Source: Eubacterium sp.
GTDB lineage: Bacteria; Bacillota; Clostridia; Lachnospirales; Lachnospiraceae
Assembly (NCBI GenBank): GCA_022764165.1
Contig: JALERM010000158.1
Span: 1 to 47,482 of the forward strand
DNA: 47,482 nucleotides
Direction: 5' to 3'
The notes under the pieces are model-generated. The model was not told the origin of the DNA and searched no databases. It saw only the letters and a list, made by a program, of their open reading frames with translations. How positions within the stretch are numbered: the stretch's first letter is position 1; each line of letters starts with the position of its first letter. Positions 17,410 to 25,829 of this stretch are shown here, piece after piece. A program made the translations under genes and the position numbers.

Positions 17410-18009
17410 TTATAGCCATCGAAACTTTATTTTAGTTTTTGCCGGATACCGGAGAAAATCACAGATATCTTCTCCCAGAATCTGTTTCAGGCTCTCTCCT
17501 TCTTCCCCGGTAAATACCGGATGTACGGCCTCAGACAGATATAAACCGGGATACAGTACCGTCCACCAATTATGTCCCTTTCCCTCTCCGATCTGAATAT
17601 GCAAAGTCTCATAATTTCCTTCCGGTACAGTATAGGATCCCCATGTCCTGACCGGAAACCATTCCTGCCTCAGATCCACCTGAAGATCAGAGGTACCTGC
17701 TGCCGCCTCCGCTGTCCGGACAATTTCCGGCTGCATATTCTGAACCATATGTCTTGTTTCACTCCTGGTTTGACAATCTTCCAGTAAAGGATTTAAAAGA
17801 GTAGTCACCGCATCACGAACTTTCAATTTCTGTTCCTGAGCCTGCACACTGTCACTGGAGGCAATAATACGCAGTCTCAAAATCTCCTGTGCCAGCTGCT
17901 TTTGCAAAGTCTGTTCTTGCTCTGTGTTTCCTGTCAGCAGAATCATGATGATAAGCAGGAAGACTGCCGGAAATATTCCGTTTTTTGTTTTTTCCATATA
18001 TTTCTTCAA
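17410..18009 (-). CDS. spoIIR: Stage II sporulation protein R
   Basis: 199 aa: an N-terminal signal/membrane segment (FPAVFLLIIMILLTG), then the SpoIIR domain with LRLRIIASSDS, KLKVRDAV, and the hallmark GEGKGHNWWTVLYPGLYL. SpoIIR is made in the forespore, secreted into the intermembrane space and triggers SpoIIGA to process pro-sigma-E in the mother cell. It lies 4 bp after the short gerC-like gene and ends the germination operon, which is an unusual position; its expression may also rely on an internal forespore promoter that I could not identify. Confidence 0.93.
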   Translation of the reverse strand: MKKYMEKTKNGIFPAVFLLIIMILLTGNTEQEQTLQKQLAQEILRLRIIASSDSVQAQEQKLKVRDAVTTLLNPLLEDCQTRSETRHMVQNMQPEIVRTAEAAAGTSDLQVDLRQEWFPVRTWGSYTVPEGNYETLHIQIGEGKGHNWWTVLYPGLYLSEAVHPVFTGEEGESLKQILGEDICDFLRYPAKTKIKFRWL

Positions 18010-18013
18010 TCAA

Positions 18014-18691
18014 TTAACTCCCATCTTTTATTTCAAGAATTCCTTCTGGCTTAGGTATCAGCTCAGGAATCTTCTCCAGACTTTCTTTTCTGTGATACAT
18101 CAGATACACATCTGAAAGAAGAACCGGCTGCTGTTTTTCCGGTCTGTTCTCATAGATACCGGTCAGATACTGACCCAATGATTCGATTTCTGTCCCATTC
18201 ATTTCCACGATTTGTTCCGGATCATTTGCCTGAAAGACAAAAGCACTGTTTCCCAGACTGTTTTCTTTTTCCATACCTGCCAGTATCTTTTCCATACCTT
18301 CAGAATCCTTTAAAAGTTCTTTACCAAATATAATCACCTGCACATGACCGGGATCCAGATACAATTCTCTGGTCCGATTGTATTCATCCATAATTTCTTC
18401 CTGGGAACTGCCTGTAAGAAAAATCATCTGCTGACTGTCATTGTTCTGCTCGTCTCCTCCCTCTTTTTCCTGACCGGTGCTGACAGCCAACTGCGCCATT
18501 CCCAGTGATACCTGATATTCTTCTAATCTTTTATCCAGCCCGATTACCAGGGGATAGGCACGTTTCTCCGGCTCCACGATCTGACATCCGCCAAGAAACA
18601 ATACCATACCTGCCAGACACAACCCTGCCAGTATTTGCAGAAAATATCGTTGTACTGTTATATTCTTTCTTCTATTTTGATACTCGTTCAT
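18014..18691 (-). CDS. Short Ger(x)C family spore germination lipoprotein
   Basis: 225 aa. An N-terminal lipoprotein signal with lipobox LFLGGC, then the GerC N-terminal domain: PLVIGLDKRLEEYQVSLGMA, and LYLDPGHVQVIIFGKELL, which matches the WSHTKVIIIGE-like region of the family. Typical GerAC/GerKC proteins have 350-400 residues; the C-terminal domains are absent here. The reading frame stops cleanly 4 bp before spoIIR and overlaps the gerB-like gene by 20 bp. No remnants of the missing part were seen. As the C subunit of a GerA-type nutrient receptor it would sit on the outer face of the spore inner membrane. Confidence 0.82.
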   Translation of the reverse strand: MNEYQNRRKNITVQRYFLQILAGLCLAGMVLFLGGCQIVEPEKRAYPLVIGLDKRLEEYQVSLGMAQLAVSTGQEKEGGDEQNNDSQQMIFLTGSSQEEIMDEYNRTRELYLDPGHVQVIIFGKELLKDSEGMEKILAGMEKENSLGNSAFVFQANDPEQIVEMNGTEIESLGQYLTGIYENRPEKQQPVLLSDVYLMYHRKESLEKIPELIPKPEGILEIKDGS

Positions 18692-19733
18692 ATTTTCTTC
18701 TCCTCACAATGGCATTTGCGGCTGTCACCGCCAGAAAAAACGGAAGGAAAATGTAAAGAACCAACGAAGGATATTCCTTCTGCAGGGACCAGGGACCCCA
18801 TTCCAGCGTACTGAGAAGAAATATCAGAATTGTAGCCGGTATTCTGCCCACAACACTTGTTCCCAGGATATGCCTGCTGTAAAATAAGATGCTTCCCATA
18901 GAAAACAACAGACAGAACAATACCAGCGAGAGGAAAATAAGATCCACCCGTCGAATAAATCCTCCCGGGATCTTAACTCCTGCCATAAGATTGAGAATCG
19001 GAAGCACACCCTGTTCCGGCACTGCACTGCCAAATGCCCGAAAAATCAGAACACACAAGCCAGCCATCCACAGACCGATTTTTCCCAATGCTTTCAAAAA
19101 ACAGGGAAACTGTCCGCTGTCCGTTTTACTTTCTATTTCCAGAAAGGGAAGAAAGAAAATACCCACAAACATCACTGCCAGCCAGCTCATTTGTTTTCCA
19201 AACTTCTCATATATACTTCCCGTTTCGCAGTATATTTCCTTCACATTTCCTCCCTGCGGATTTCCCTGAAGTGCAGCAGCCAATAGAAAGAGCAGAAAAA
19301 CGGTTCCGATTACAGGCCATACTGCCTGGGCAAATATCCCTCTTGTTTTCGCTGAAGTGCTGCTGCCCAGGGCAGCCAGTATGAAAATACCGGATGCCAA
19401 CGGAACAGATATTCCCTGAATCATATATTCACGGATAATTTTTCCTGCCTGAATGGCTATCCATCCGCCGGTAATCAGCAGATAACTTTCATAACCCACC
19501 AGCAAAAATACCCGGATTCCTTTGCTCCAGTATTTCTGCGGACAGCGATAGACATGAAGCTGCCGGTGTAGAAGAAACACCCACCCGCCCAACAGAAGCA
19601 GTATCAACCCAATCGCCAGAAGCCCTGTTCTTCCATAAATTCCCGGCACAAGCCAGAGCATGAGTGGACCTGCATACGTCAAAAGAAATTGACGCTCTGC
19701 CTGAAGCTCCGATATTCTGTTATCCGACCTCAT
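18672..19733 (-). CDS. GerAB/ArcD-type spore germination permease subunit
   Basis: 353 aa with about ten membrane segments and little else. The opening SDNRISELQAERQFLLTYAG and the transporter-like layout fit the GerB subunit (APC superfamily, endospore germination permease). In GerA-type receptors this subunit is thought to bind the nutrient germinant. It overlaps the gerA-like gene by 4 bp upstream and the gerC-like gene by 20 bp downstream, so the three are translationally coupled. Confidence 0.9.
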   Translation of the reverse strand: MRSDNRISELQAERQFLLTYAGPLMLWLVPGIYGRTGLLAIGLILLLLGGWVFLLHRQLHVYRCPQKYWSKGIRVFLLVGYESYLLITGGWIAIQAGKIIREYMIQGISVPLASGIFILAALGSSTSAKTRGIFAQAVWPVIGTVFLLFLLAAALQGNPQGGNVKEIYCETGSIYEKFGKQMSWLAVMFVGIFFLPFLEIESKTDSGQFPCFLKALGKIGLWMAGLCVLIFRAFGSAVPEQGVLPILNLMAGVKIPGGFIRRVDLIFLSLVLFCLLFSMGSILFYSRHILGTSVVGRIPATILIFLLSTLEWGPWSLQKEYPSLVLYIFLPFFLAVTAANAIVRRRKYERVSK

Positions 19734-21220
19734 TTGTCAGCCTCCTTTTTTCTCAGCCGCACCCTCTGATTCTGCTGTGCGTAAACCGGCCGGTATTTCA
19801 TTTCCCGCAGCGGGGCACGAAGAATTCCGTCCCCGCTCCTTTTCCCACCTGCAGCATCTTTTTCAGAAGCAGGAAGCAGATACGGCATTCCAAAGCTAGT
19901 CAGACCTGACAGATGTCCCATCAGGAGGTAACAGGAAATCACAATCCCAAACATCCCCAGTGTGCCCCCCAATAGAATAAACCCATACTTCAGCAGCCGA
20001 AATGCGGCGGTCAGTTCTTCATTTGGAACAGCAAAAGAACTGAGGGCACTGATAGCCACGATTACAACAGCCATGGGACTGACCAGATTGGCACTGACAG
20101 CCGCATCACCGATGATCAGGCCGCCCACAATGCCGATGGTTCCGCTCAGAGAGCCCGGCATCCGTATTCCCGCCTCACGAATCATCTCAAAGGCCAGTTC
20201 CATAAACAACACCTCCAGAATGCTGGGAAATGGGACTCCACGCCTTGCTTCCGCAAAGGAGAGCAGCAGATTGGTAGGCAGAATACTGGTATGAAATCCG
20301 ATGACTGCCAGATAAACTCCCGACAACATCAGTGAAAGCACCATGGCAGCATAACGGATCAGCCGCTGGAAAGAAGCAATTTCAAATCGGTTATATCGGT
20401 CTTCGCTCACATGCATAAAGTCCTGAAGTGCCGCGGGAAGCAGCAGTGCCACCGGAGAATTGTCACTGAGCAGTACGATTCTTCCTTCCAGAAGTCCCAT
20501 TGCCGCCAGATCCGGCCGCTCGGTCGTCTGAAACTGAGGAAAGGGAGACATCCAGTGATGCTCCGTCAGCTGTTCCAGTACTCCGCTGTCCAATACACCG
20601 TCTATGGTGTATTTATTCAGTGCACTCTTCAACTGTTCCAACACATCAGAATGGGCCAGCTCGTCCATATACAAAAGCATGGTAACCGTATCAGACCGTT
20701 CACCCAGATACATTTCCTCTACTTTCAATCCGCTGCTTCGAATCCGTTTTCGAATCAATTCTATATTCTGTTTTACGGATTCTCCGAACCCTTCTTTGGA
20801 TCCACGCAGCACTTTCTCAGACTCTGTCTCCGATACTGACCGGTTGGGATACCCTTTGCTTCCAATTTTAAGGATTTTCTCAAATCCATCTACCAGAAGA
20901 ATCAGGTTTCCGGCCAACATTGCTCTCATAGCGTCTTCCAGTGTGTCCAGCGGAGAGGCATCAGAAATCCCCATTTCATTCCTTCTCAGGCAGACTCGCA
21001 CCTCCTGGGGCGGCATTTCCCTCAGCTGAATCAACATTCTGCCCAGCATTGATTCTTCCAGCATCAGATTGCTGACTGCAGTTTCAATGTAAATAGCAAG
21101 GCAGGGCACCGAGCCATCCATTCCCAGATACATGGGAGAAAATTTAATATCTGCGCATTCTCTGCATCTTTCACGAAACCATGTTTCATTTTCCTGCAGT
21201 TTCAGTGAAACCATCGTCAT
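19730..21220 (-). CDS. GerA family spore germination receptor subunit A
   Basis: 496 aa from ATG 21220, which has GGGAGGTG 9 nt upstream. The frame stays open 25 codons further, but that part contains the gntR terminator. The N-terminal half is soluble (SVPCLAIYIETAVSN, ILLVDGFEKILKIGSKGYP). The C-terminal half has four to six membrane helices with the family signature FHTSILPTNLLLSFAEARRGVPFP, of which FAEARRGVPFP is diagnostic, and IGIVGGLIIGDAAVSANLVSP. The protein forms the ion-channel core of the germinant receptor in the spore inner membrane. It is first in the gerA-gerB-gerC-spoIIR order. Confidence 0.93.
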   Translation of the reverse strand: MTMVSLKLQENETWFRERCRECADIKFSPMYLGMDGSVPCLAIYIETAVSNLMLEESMLGRMLIQLREMPPQEVRVCLRRNEMGISDASPLDTLEDAMRAMLAGNLILLVDGFEKILKIGSKGYPNRSVSETESEKVLRGSKEGFGESVKQNIELIRKRIRSSGLKVEEMYLGERSDTVTMLLYMDELAHSDVLEQLKSALNKYTIDGVLDSGVLEQLTEHHWMSPFPQFQTTERPDLAAMGLLEGRIVLLSDNSPVALLLPAALQDFMHVSEDRYNRFEIASFQRLIRYAAMVLSLMLSGVYLAVIGFHTSILPTNLLLSFAEARRGVPFPSILEVLFMELAFEMIREAGIRMPGSLSGTIGIVGGLIIGDAAVSANLVSPMAVVIVAISALSSFAVPNEELTAAFRLLKYGFILLGGTLGMFGIVISCYLLMGHLSGLTSFGMPYLLPASEKDAAGGKRSGDGILRAPLREMKYRPVYAQQNQRVRLRKKEADK

Positions 21221-21247
21221 CTGCTCTACACCTCCCGTACTTTCTGA

Positions 21248-21281
21248 CAAAAAAAGAAAGAATCCTTTAACAGAATTCTTT
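21248..21281 (-). terminator. Terminator of the ispE-gntR operon
   Basis: AAAGAAT (21257-21263) and ATTCTTT (21275-21281) with a T-rich tract on the minus strand (21258-21248). It lies before the gerA ribosome site and separates the two transcription units. Confidence 0.7.
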
Positions 21282-21297
21282 CCCTTCTTACTCATTT

Positions 21298-21969
21298 TTA
21301 TTCACTTTTCAGGCTTTTGTGTATAGCTTCCTGCTGATTACGGATATGGGCACACATCTGTTCCACCGCCCGGTTCGTATCTCTCCGTTTCAGTGCATCC
21401 CAGATTTCATAATGCTCTTTAACCAGTTTTTTGCGGCTTTCCGTATCTTTCAGATATTCGATACGATACCGATACATCTGTTCTCTGATATTATTGATGA
21501 TCTGCACCAGCCTCTGATTATGCGTAGCTGCATAAATGATTTCATGAAACTTTACATCGGCCTCAGCCTGTGCAGACAGATCATTTTCCCGAATCTTCTG
21601 TTCAAATTCACGCACGGCAAGGCCCAGTCTTTTCAGTTCTTCATCTGTGATTCTCTCGCAGGCAAACCTGACTGCCAGTTCTTCAAGACCCAGGCGTACT
21701 TCCAACACATCATTCAGATCCTGTTCCGTAATCTGTGCTACCTGTGCGCCCTTTCTCGGAATCATGATTACCAGCCCTTCCAGTTCCAGCATCCGGATTG
21801 CTTCCCGGACCGGTGTACGACTGACTCCCAGCCTGTTGGACAGTGCTATCTCCATGAGACGTTCCCCCGGCTTCAATTCTCCTCTCAATATGGCCTGTCG
21901 AAGCGTATTGAACACCACATCACGAAGCGGCAAATATTCATTCATATCCACATGAAAATCACTTGTCAT
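21298..21969 (-). CDS. GntR family regulator, FadR/FCD subgroup
   Basis: 223 aa from ATG 21969, behind GGAGG; an ATG 5 codons earlier overlaps that ribosome site. Residues about 8-75 form the GntR winged helix (LRDVVFNTLRQAILRGELKPGERLM opens it; VSRTPVREAIRMLELEGLV is the recognition part). Residues about 85-215 form the all-helical FCD domain with conserved metal/ligand positions (DVKFHEIIY, TESRKKLVKEHYEIWDAL). It overlaps ispE by 11 bp, so it is translationally coupled to an isoprenoid gene. A palindrome of the GntR type before ispE suggests autoregulation. The effector is unknown. Confidence 0.9.
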   Translation of the reverse strand: MTSDFHVDMNEYLPLRDVVFNTLRQAILRGELKPGERLMEIALSNRLGVSRTPVREAIRMLELEGLVIMIPRKGAQVAQITEQDLNDVLEVRLGLEELAVRFACERITDEELKRLGLAVREFEQKIRENDLSAQAEADVKFHEIIYAATHNQRLVQIINNIREQMYRYRIEYLKDTESRKKLVKEHYEIWDALKRRDTNRAVEQMCAHIRNQQEAIHKSLKSE

Positions 21970-22837
21970 CTGAAGTACCTCCATTATAAAACGGTTCCGT
22001 TAGAAATACCTGTTTCGCCAGCGAGCTCTTTCTTAATGCTTCACAGGCTTTTTCTGCTTTTTTCTGATTATCAAAAATACCAAATACAGTAGGACCACTT
22101 CCGCTCATCATAGCGTTGATGGCACCGTGAGCTTTCATATGATCTTTAATCTCCTCTATGACAGGATGCGCAGGAATCGTGACCGTCTCCAGGATATTTT
22201 CCATTCTGTCCGTGATTCCGTACAGATCTCCATTTTCCAGAGCCGTTATCATTCCATCGATATCCGGATGTTTTCTGTCCGGCAGCAGATCCAGATGCGT
22301 ATAAACATATTTTGTTGATACGCTGATACCCGGTTTGCCGATGAGAATATAACACGGCGGCATCGTAGGCAGCACTGTAAGCTTTTCTCCAATCCCCTCT
22401 GCCAGGGCAGTTCCTCTCATCACACAATACGGCACGTCAGCTCCAATCTTTACTCCCAGTTCCATCAGTTCCTGAACATTAAGCCCAAGATTGAATAACT
22501 GATTGATTCCCACCAGTGCTGCTGCCGCATCGGAACTTCCTCCGGCCATACCTGCTGCTACCGGAATAAATTTGTGGAGATTGATTGTTACACCGTCCCG
22601 GACGTCAAAGCGTTCCATTAATAGTTGTGCCGCTTTATACACCAGGTTATTTTCATTGACCGGTATATAACTCAGATTTGTTGTCAAATGAATTCCCGGC
22701 TGTTTTGTTTTTTCAATGTCCAGAAGATCATACATCTGAATCATCTGCATGATCATCTTCACTTCATGATAGCCGTCTGCTCTTTTCCCCAGAACATCCA
22801 GACCCAGATTAATTTTTGCATATGCCCGCAATTTCAT
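21959..22837 (-). CDS. ispE: 4-diphosphocytidyl-2-C-methyl-D-erythritol kinase
   Basis: 292 aa from ATG 22837 (GGAGGAGAAAATT site). GHMP kinase fold: N-terminal RAYAKINLGLDVLGKRADGY, the ATP-binding PVAAGMAGGSSDAAAAL, and the C-terminal MMSGSGPTVFGIF. IspE phosphorylates CDP-methylerythritol in the MEP pathway to isopentenyl diphosphate. It leads a two-gene operon with the GntR regulator, an odd partner for a housekeeping gene. Confidence 0.96.
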   Translation of the reverse strand: MKLRAYAKINLGLDVLGKRADGYHEVKMIMQMIQMYDLLDIEKTKQPGIHLTTNLSYIPVNENNLVYKAAQLLMERFDVRDGVTINLHKFIPVAAGMAGGSSDAAAALVGINQLFNLGLNVQELMELGVKIGADVPYCVMRGTALAEGIGEKLTVLPTMPPCYILIGKPGISVSTKYVYTHLDLLPDRKHPDIDGMITALENGDLYGITDRMENILETVTIPAHPVIEEIKDHMKAHGAINAMMSGSGPTVFGIFDNQKKAEKACEALRKSSLAKQVFLTEPFYNGGTSDDK

Positions 22838-22869
22838 AATTTTCTCCTCCGTATCCGGTTTTAAGTTGC

Positions 22870-22885
22870 ATATTGTATACAATAT
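22870..22885. promoter_or_regulatory. GntR-type palindromic operator before ispE
   Basis: ATATTGTATACAATAT is a perfect 16-bp palindrome centred on GTATAC. FCD-subgroup GntR regulators commonly bind TNGTATACNA palindromes. It lies 12-27 bp downstream of the -10 box and 33 bp before the ispE start, a repressor position. Confidence 0.6.
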
Positions 22886-22896
22886 ACTGTATTATT

Positions 22897-22925
22897 ATCA
22901 TACTACGTTTTATTCAAAAATTCAA
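22897..22925 (-). promoter_or_regulatory. Promoter of ispE-gntR
   Basis: Minus strand TTGAAT (22925-22920), a 17-bp spacer, and TATGAT (22902-22897). Confidence 0.6.
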
Positions 22926-22947
22926 CTAAAGAAATTGCCAAAAAAGC

Positions 22948-24510
22948 TTACCTTTCTGTTTTCTTTACTATCAATAATGCCTGCTGCGGCTTCAGTTCTT
23001 CCTCTTCCAGTTCATTCAGCTCACAGATGGAATCGGTGGTTGTATAAAAACGTTTCGCCACATCCCACAACGTATCCCCGGACTGGACCAGATAACAGAC
23101 AATTCCCGGCATTTGTTCCAATTTCTGTGAATCCAGTTCTTTTTCCTGAATATCTGTGATCAATTCTTCCTTCCACCGCCGTAGTACCAGTGCATTCAGA
23201 TTAATCACTGCCTTTACCTCAATTTCACTGCTGTCCAACATGATTGTTGACAGCTGTTCCAGATCTGTCTGCAGATAAAAAGCACTTCTGCTGTCCATAC
23301 CCTGTGCTTCCAGAAGATGGGAGAAAGGAATTGACGTTTCCATTGAATAAAACGGCATCTCATCATCACTGATACTGTAAAGTATCCGGATTTGTATCAC
23401 ACCTTCAATGCGAATTCCCTGTTCTGTTTTCACAGCAGAATCCGTCTTGATACTTCCCTCACTATGACAGATCTGCAGTATCTTCCCTTGTGCCTCCTGC
23501 ACAGGAATCCGGTCATTCACCCTGCATTTGGCATTATTTTTTACCAGAAGCTGTTCCAGAACAACTTCCTTTTTACCGGGAATACATTCCATGTGAGGTG
23601 TATAAACGTCTGTCAGAATCGAGTCACTTTCCTCTCTGAACACTTTCATATCCAGTTCCAGGACCATTTCAATCTGCAGAATCCGCTCTTCACCATCTGC
23701 ATCCGGCTGAATCTCCAGACTGTTCTGAAGTACCGTCGTCTGAATATATGGCACCATATCCATGGTGCAGCCGCTGCAGGAAACCTCACCCACAAAAGGA
23801 ACCGCCTGCTCCAGCCATTGAATCGGATTCGTATCATCATCTCCTGCATAAAGCACAAATACAAATAATTCTCCTTTGACCTGTACTTTTCCCTCTTCTG
23901 CACGCAGATCCAATCCCCGTGCCTCTATTTCACTCCACAGCACTTCATGAATATTGGGTTTGTTGGATGCCAGAGTAATTTCTTCTTTCCGCCTCAGCGT
24001 ATCTTTTTTATGTACAGCAAGGGTCAGAATCTGAATGGTCCGTTTCTTTTCAGACAAAGATTCCTCCTGCCGTACACTCAGCGGAAGTTCCACTTTCTGC
24101 AATTCATCTACAGAAGCCTTGAATTCCACAATGGCTTTAATATTCAGTTTCCTTGAGTTAATGATATGCAGAGTCAGATCTTCTATCTCCCATTTCAGGC
24201 AGACCTTATCTCCACTTTTCAAATCTTTCAGATGCAATGTTTCATTTACAGGAAGGCTTCCTTCCAGGCTGCAGATCTTTTTCTGTGGAGTGTCTGCCAC
24301 ATATAAAAGCCGAAAATACAAAGAACCATGAATCAGTGCTTTTTCTTCACTTACCTGTACCTCATCCAGGCGGATCTCCCCTTTTTTCTGTATCATTCTC
24401 CGAATATCCGGTTTACTGTCGGGAACATTAAAGTCTTCATCAAAGGTAATCTGATTGACAGCCTCACTTTTTGTCTGCAGCATCTGCACACTTTTTTTAT
24501 TCAGTTCCAC
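22948..24510 (-). CDS. DUF3794 (SPOCS) and LysM domain-containing spore-associated protein
   Basis: 520 aa. Three SPOCS/DUF3794 modules can be seen as repeats of a beta-rich unit (early: EVQVSEEKALIHGSLYFRLLY; middle: EVLWSEIEARGLDLRAEEGK; late: RIEGVIQIRILYSISDDEMP). A C-terminal LysM domain follows (YLVQSGDTLWDVAKRFYTT, about 470-515). Proteins of this architecture are linked to spore envelopes in Clostridia, and LysM would bind peptidoglycan. No signal peptide, so it is probably made in the mother cell. It shares a strand with the PrcB-like lipoprotein 12 bp upstream. Confidence 0.9.
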   Translation of the reverse strand: MELNKKSVQMLQTKSEAVNQITFDEDFNVPDSKPDIRRMIQKKGEIRLDEVQVSEEKALIHGSLYFRLLYVADTPQKKICSLEGSLPVNETLHLKDLKSGDKVCLKWEIEDLTLHIINSRKLNIKAIVEFKASVDELQKVELPLSVRQEESLSEKKRTIQILTLAVHKKDTLRRKEEITLASNKPNIHEVLWSEIEARGLDLRAEEGKVQVKGELFVFVLYAGDDDTNPIQWLEQAVPFVGEVSCSGCTMDMVPYIQTTVLQNSLEIQPDADGEERILQIEMVLELDMKVFREESDSILTDVYTPHMECIPGKKEVVLEQLLVKNNAKCRVNDRIPVQEAQGKILQICHSEGSIKTDSAVKTEQGIRIEGVIQIRILYSISDDEMPFYSMETSIPFSHLLEAQGMDSRSAFYLQTDLEQLSTIMLDSSEIEVKAVINLNALVLRRWKEELITDIQEKELDSQKLEQMPGIVCYLVQSGDTLWDVAKRFYTTTDSICELNELEEEELKPQQALLIVKKTER

Positions 24511-24522
24511 ACGATTTCCTCC

Positions 24523-24933
24523 TCAATCAAACACGATTTTTTTATTTCGGTTTTCCACCTTCACCACAATACTTGGGCAGGAGATTGTATCTTTCTGTTC
24601 TTCCCGGGATTCCGGTCCCAGCAGCCGGGTCTTGATATGGATTTCTTCTTCATTTTCCCTGACATACTCCACCTGAATGCTGTAACCTCCACTGCTCTGA
24701 ATCCCATATCCTCTCAGCAGATACAGCTCTCCTTCACACTGGTAAGCCATCTGAAATTCTTCCTGTTTTTTTACTTCTATGATTTTTTTGACTTCTGACG
24801 GCAATTCTTCTTTTTTTACTACCGTATAATCCACTTCTTTTGCCTCACTATTCTTCTTCTGCAGCATACCACAGCCCACAATGCTAAATGCCAGCCAGGC
24901 AATCAGACAGATTAAGGAAAGACGTTTCTCCAT
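24523..24933 (-). CDS. PrcB-like domain lipoprotein
   Basis: 136 aa from ATG 24933 (AGAAGGA site). Signal peptide with lipobox LAFSIVGC, then a short lysine/glutamate linker. The PrcB C-terminal-like domain follows (LLRGYGIQSSGGYSIQVEYV, with the GGYS-x-V core, and SCPSIVVKVEN). In Treponema PrcB stabilises a surface protease complex; in Clostridia similar small lipoproteins have no known partner. Twelve bp upstream of the DUF3794/LysM gene, so likely the first gene of a spore-envelope pair. Confidence 0.8.
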   Translation of the reverse strand: MEKRLSLICLIAWLAFSIVGCGMLQKKNSEAKEVDYTVVKKEELPSEVKKIIEVKKQEEFQMAYQCEGELYLLRGYGIQSSGGYSIQVEYVRENEEEIHIKTRLLGPESREEQKDTISCPSIVVKVENRNKKIVFD

Positions 24934-25043
24934 AAACAATCCTTCTCATTTATCGCTATTATTTTATGTGGATTTTTCCCTGATATTCCTGTATAATAGT
25001 AACAGTTCATGCTTCAATATTCTTCGATGCACGGGAGGTACTT

Positions 25044-25784
25044 ATGATACGTTTTATATTAATATGCATTACAGTTGTGGGATATCTGATTTTATCCATT
25101 CCTCTACTGATAATTGAATGGATCATCGGCAAATTCAATCCGCATGCCAAAGATATCAGCTCACTCCGCATTATTCAGACAGTCTTTCGCTTTATTCTGT
25201 GGCTCACAGGTGTAAAAGTGACTGTCATCGGCGAAGAAAACGTCCCCAAAGACCAGCCGGTACTTTACATCGGCAATCACCGCAGTTTTTTTGACATTCT
25301 GCTTACTTATACACGCTGCCCGGGACTGACCGGTTACATAGCGAAAGCAGAGATGGAGAAAATTCCGCTTCTGTCGAACTGGATGCGTTATCTCCACTGT
25401 CTTTTTCTTGACCGGAAAGACATCAAGAAGGGGCTACAGACCATTAAGGAAGGTATTGAGAAAATCAAATCCGGTATTTCCATCTGTATTTTTCCGGAAG
25501 GCACCCGCAATCGTAGTGAAAGTGATCTGGAACTGATGGAATTTCATGAGGGAAGTTTCAAACTGGCTACCAGAACCGGATGTCCGATTATTCCCATTGC
25601 ACTGAATAACACGGTCTCAATTTTTGAGAAACAATTTCCGAAAATTCGCAAAACACATGTGGTTATCGAATATTGTAAACCAATTTATCCGGCGGAGTTA
25701 TCCAAAGAGGACAAAAAATTTATTGGGAAATATACACAGAATATTATTTTAGAAGCGCTTAAGAAAAATGAATCTCTGGTTTAA
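25044..25784 (+). CDS. plsC: 1-acyl-sn-glycerol-3-phosphate acyltransferase
   Basis: 246 aa. N-terminal membrane helix (about 2-26), then the acyltransferase domain with the HX4D box NHRSFFD (H79, D84), the substrate-binding FPEGTRNRS (150-158) and a VPIIPIAL-like CPIIPIALNN segment. PlsC makes phosphatidic acid from lysophosphatidic acid at the membrane. A GGGAGGT site precedes ATG 25044, and a TATAAT at 24992-24997 may be its -10 box. Monocistronic, divergent from the spore genes and convergent with murF. Confidence 0.93.
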   Translation: MIRFILICITVVGYLILSIPLLIIEWIIGKFNPHAKDISSLRIIQTVFRFILWLTGVKVTVIGEENVPKDQPVLYIGNHRSFFDILLTYTRCPGLTGYIAKAEMEKIPLLSNWMRYLHCLFLDRKDIKKGLQTIKEGIEKIKSGISICIFPEGTRNRSESDLELMEFHEGSFKLATRTGCPIIPIALNNTVSIFEKQFPKIRKTHVVIEYCKPIYPAELSKEDKKFIGKYTQNIILEALKKNESLV

Positions 25785-25829
25785 AGAAGAGCTCATACCC
25801 GATATATTTTCAGGTATGAGCTCTTCTTT
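25783..25829. terminator. Bidirectional terminator between plsC and murF
   Basis: Perfect 17-bp arms 25783-25799 and 25813-25829 around a 13-nt loop, with A- and T-rich flanks. The murF stop codon abuts it. Confidence 0.9.

Noticed and set aside
21221-21295. The 25 extra N-terminal codons of the GerA subunit
   Set aside because: They contain the gntR terminator hairpin, while ATG 21220 has a strong GGGAGGTG site.
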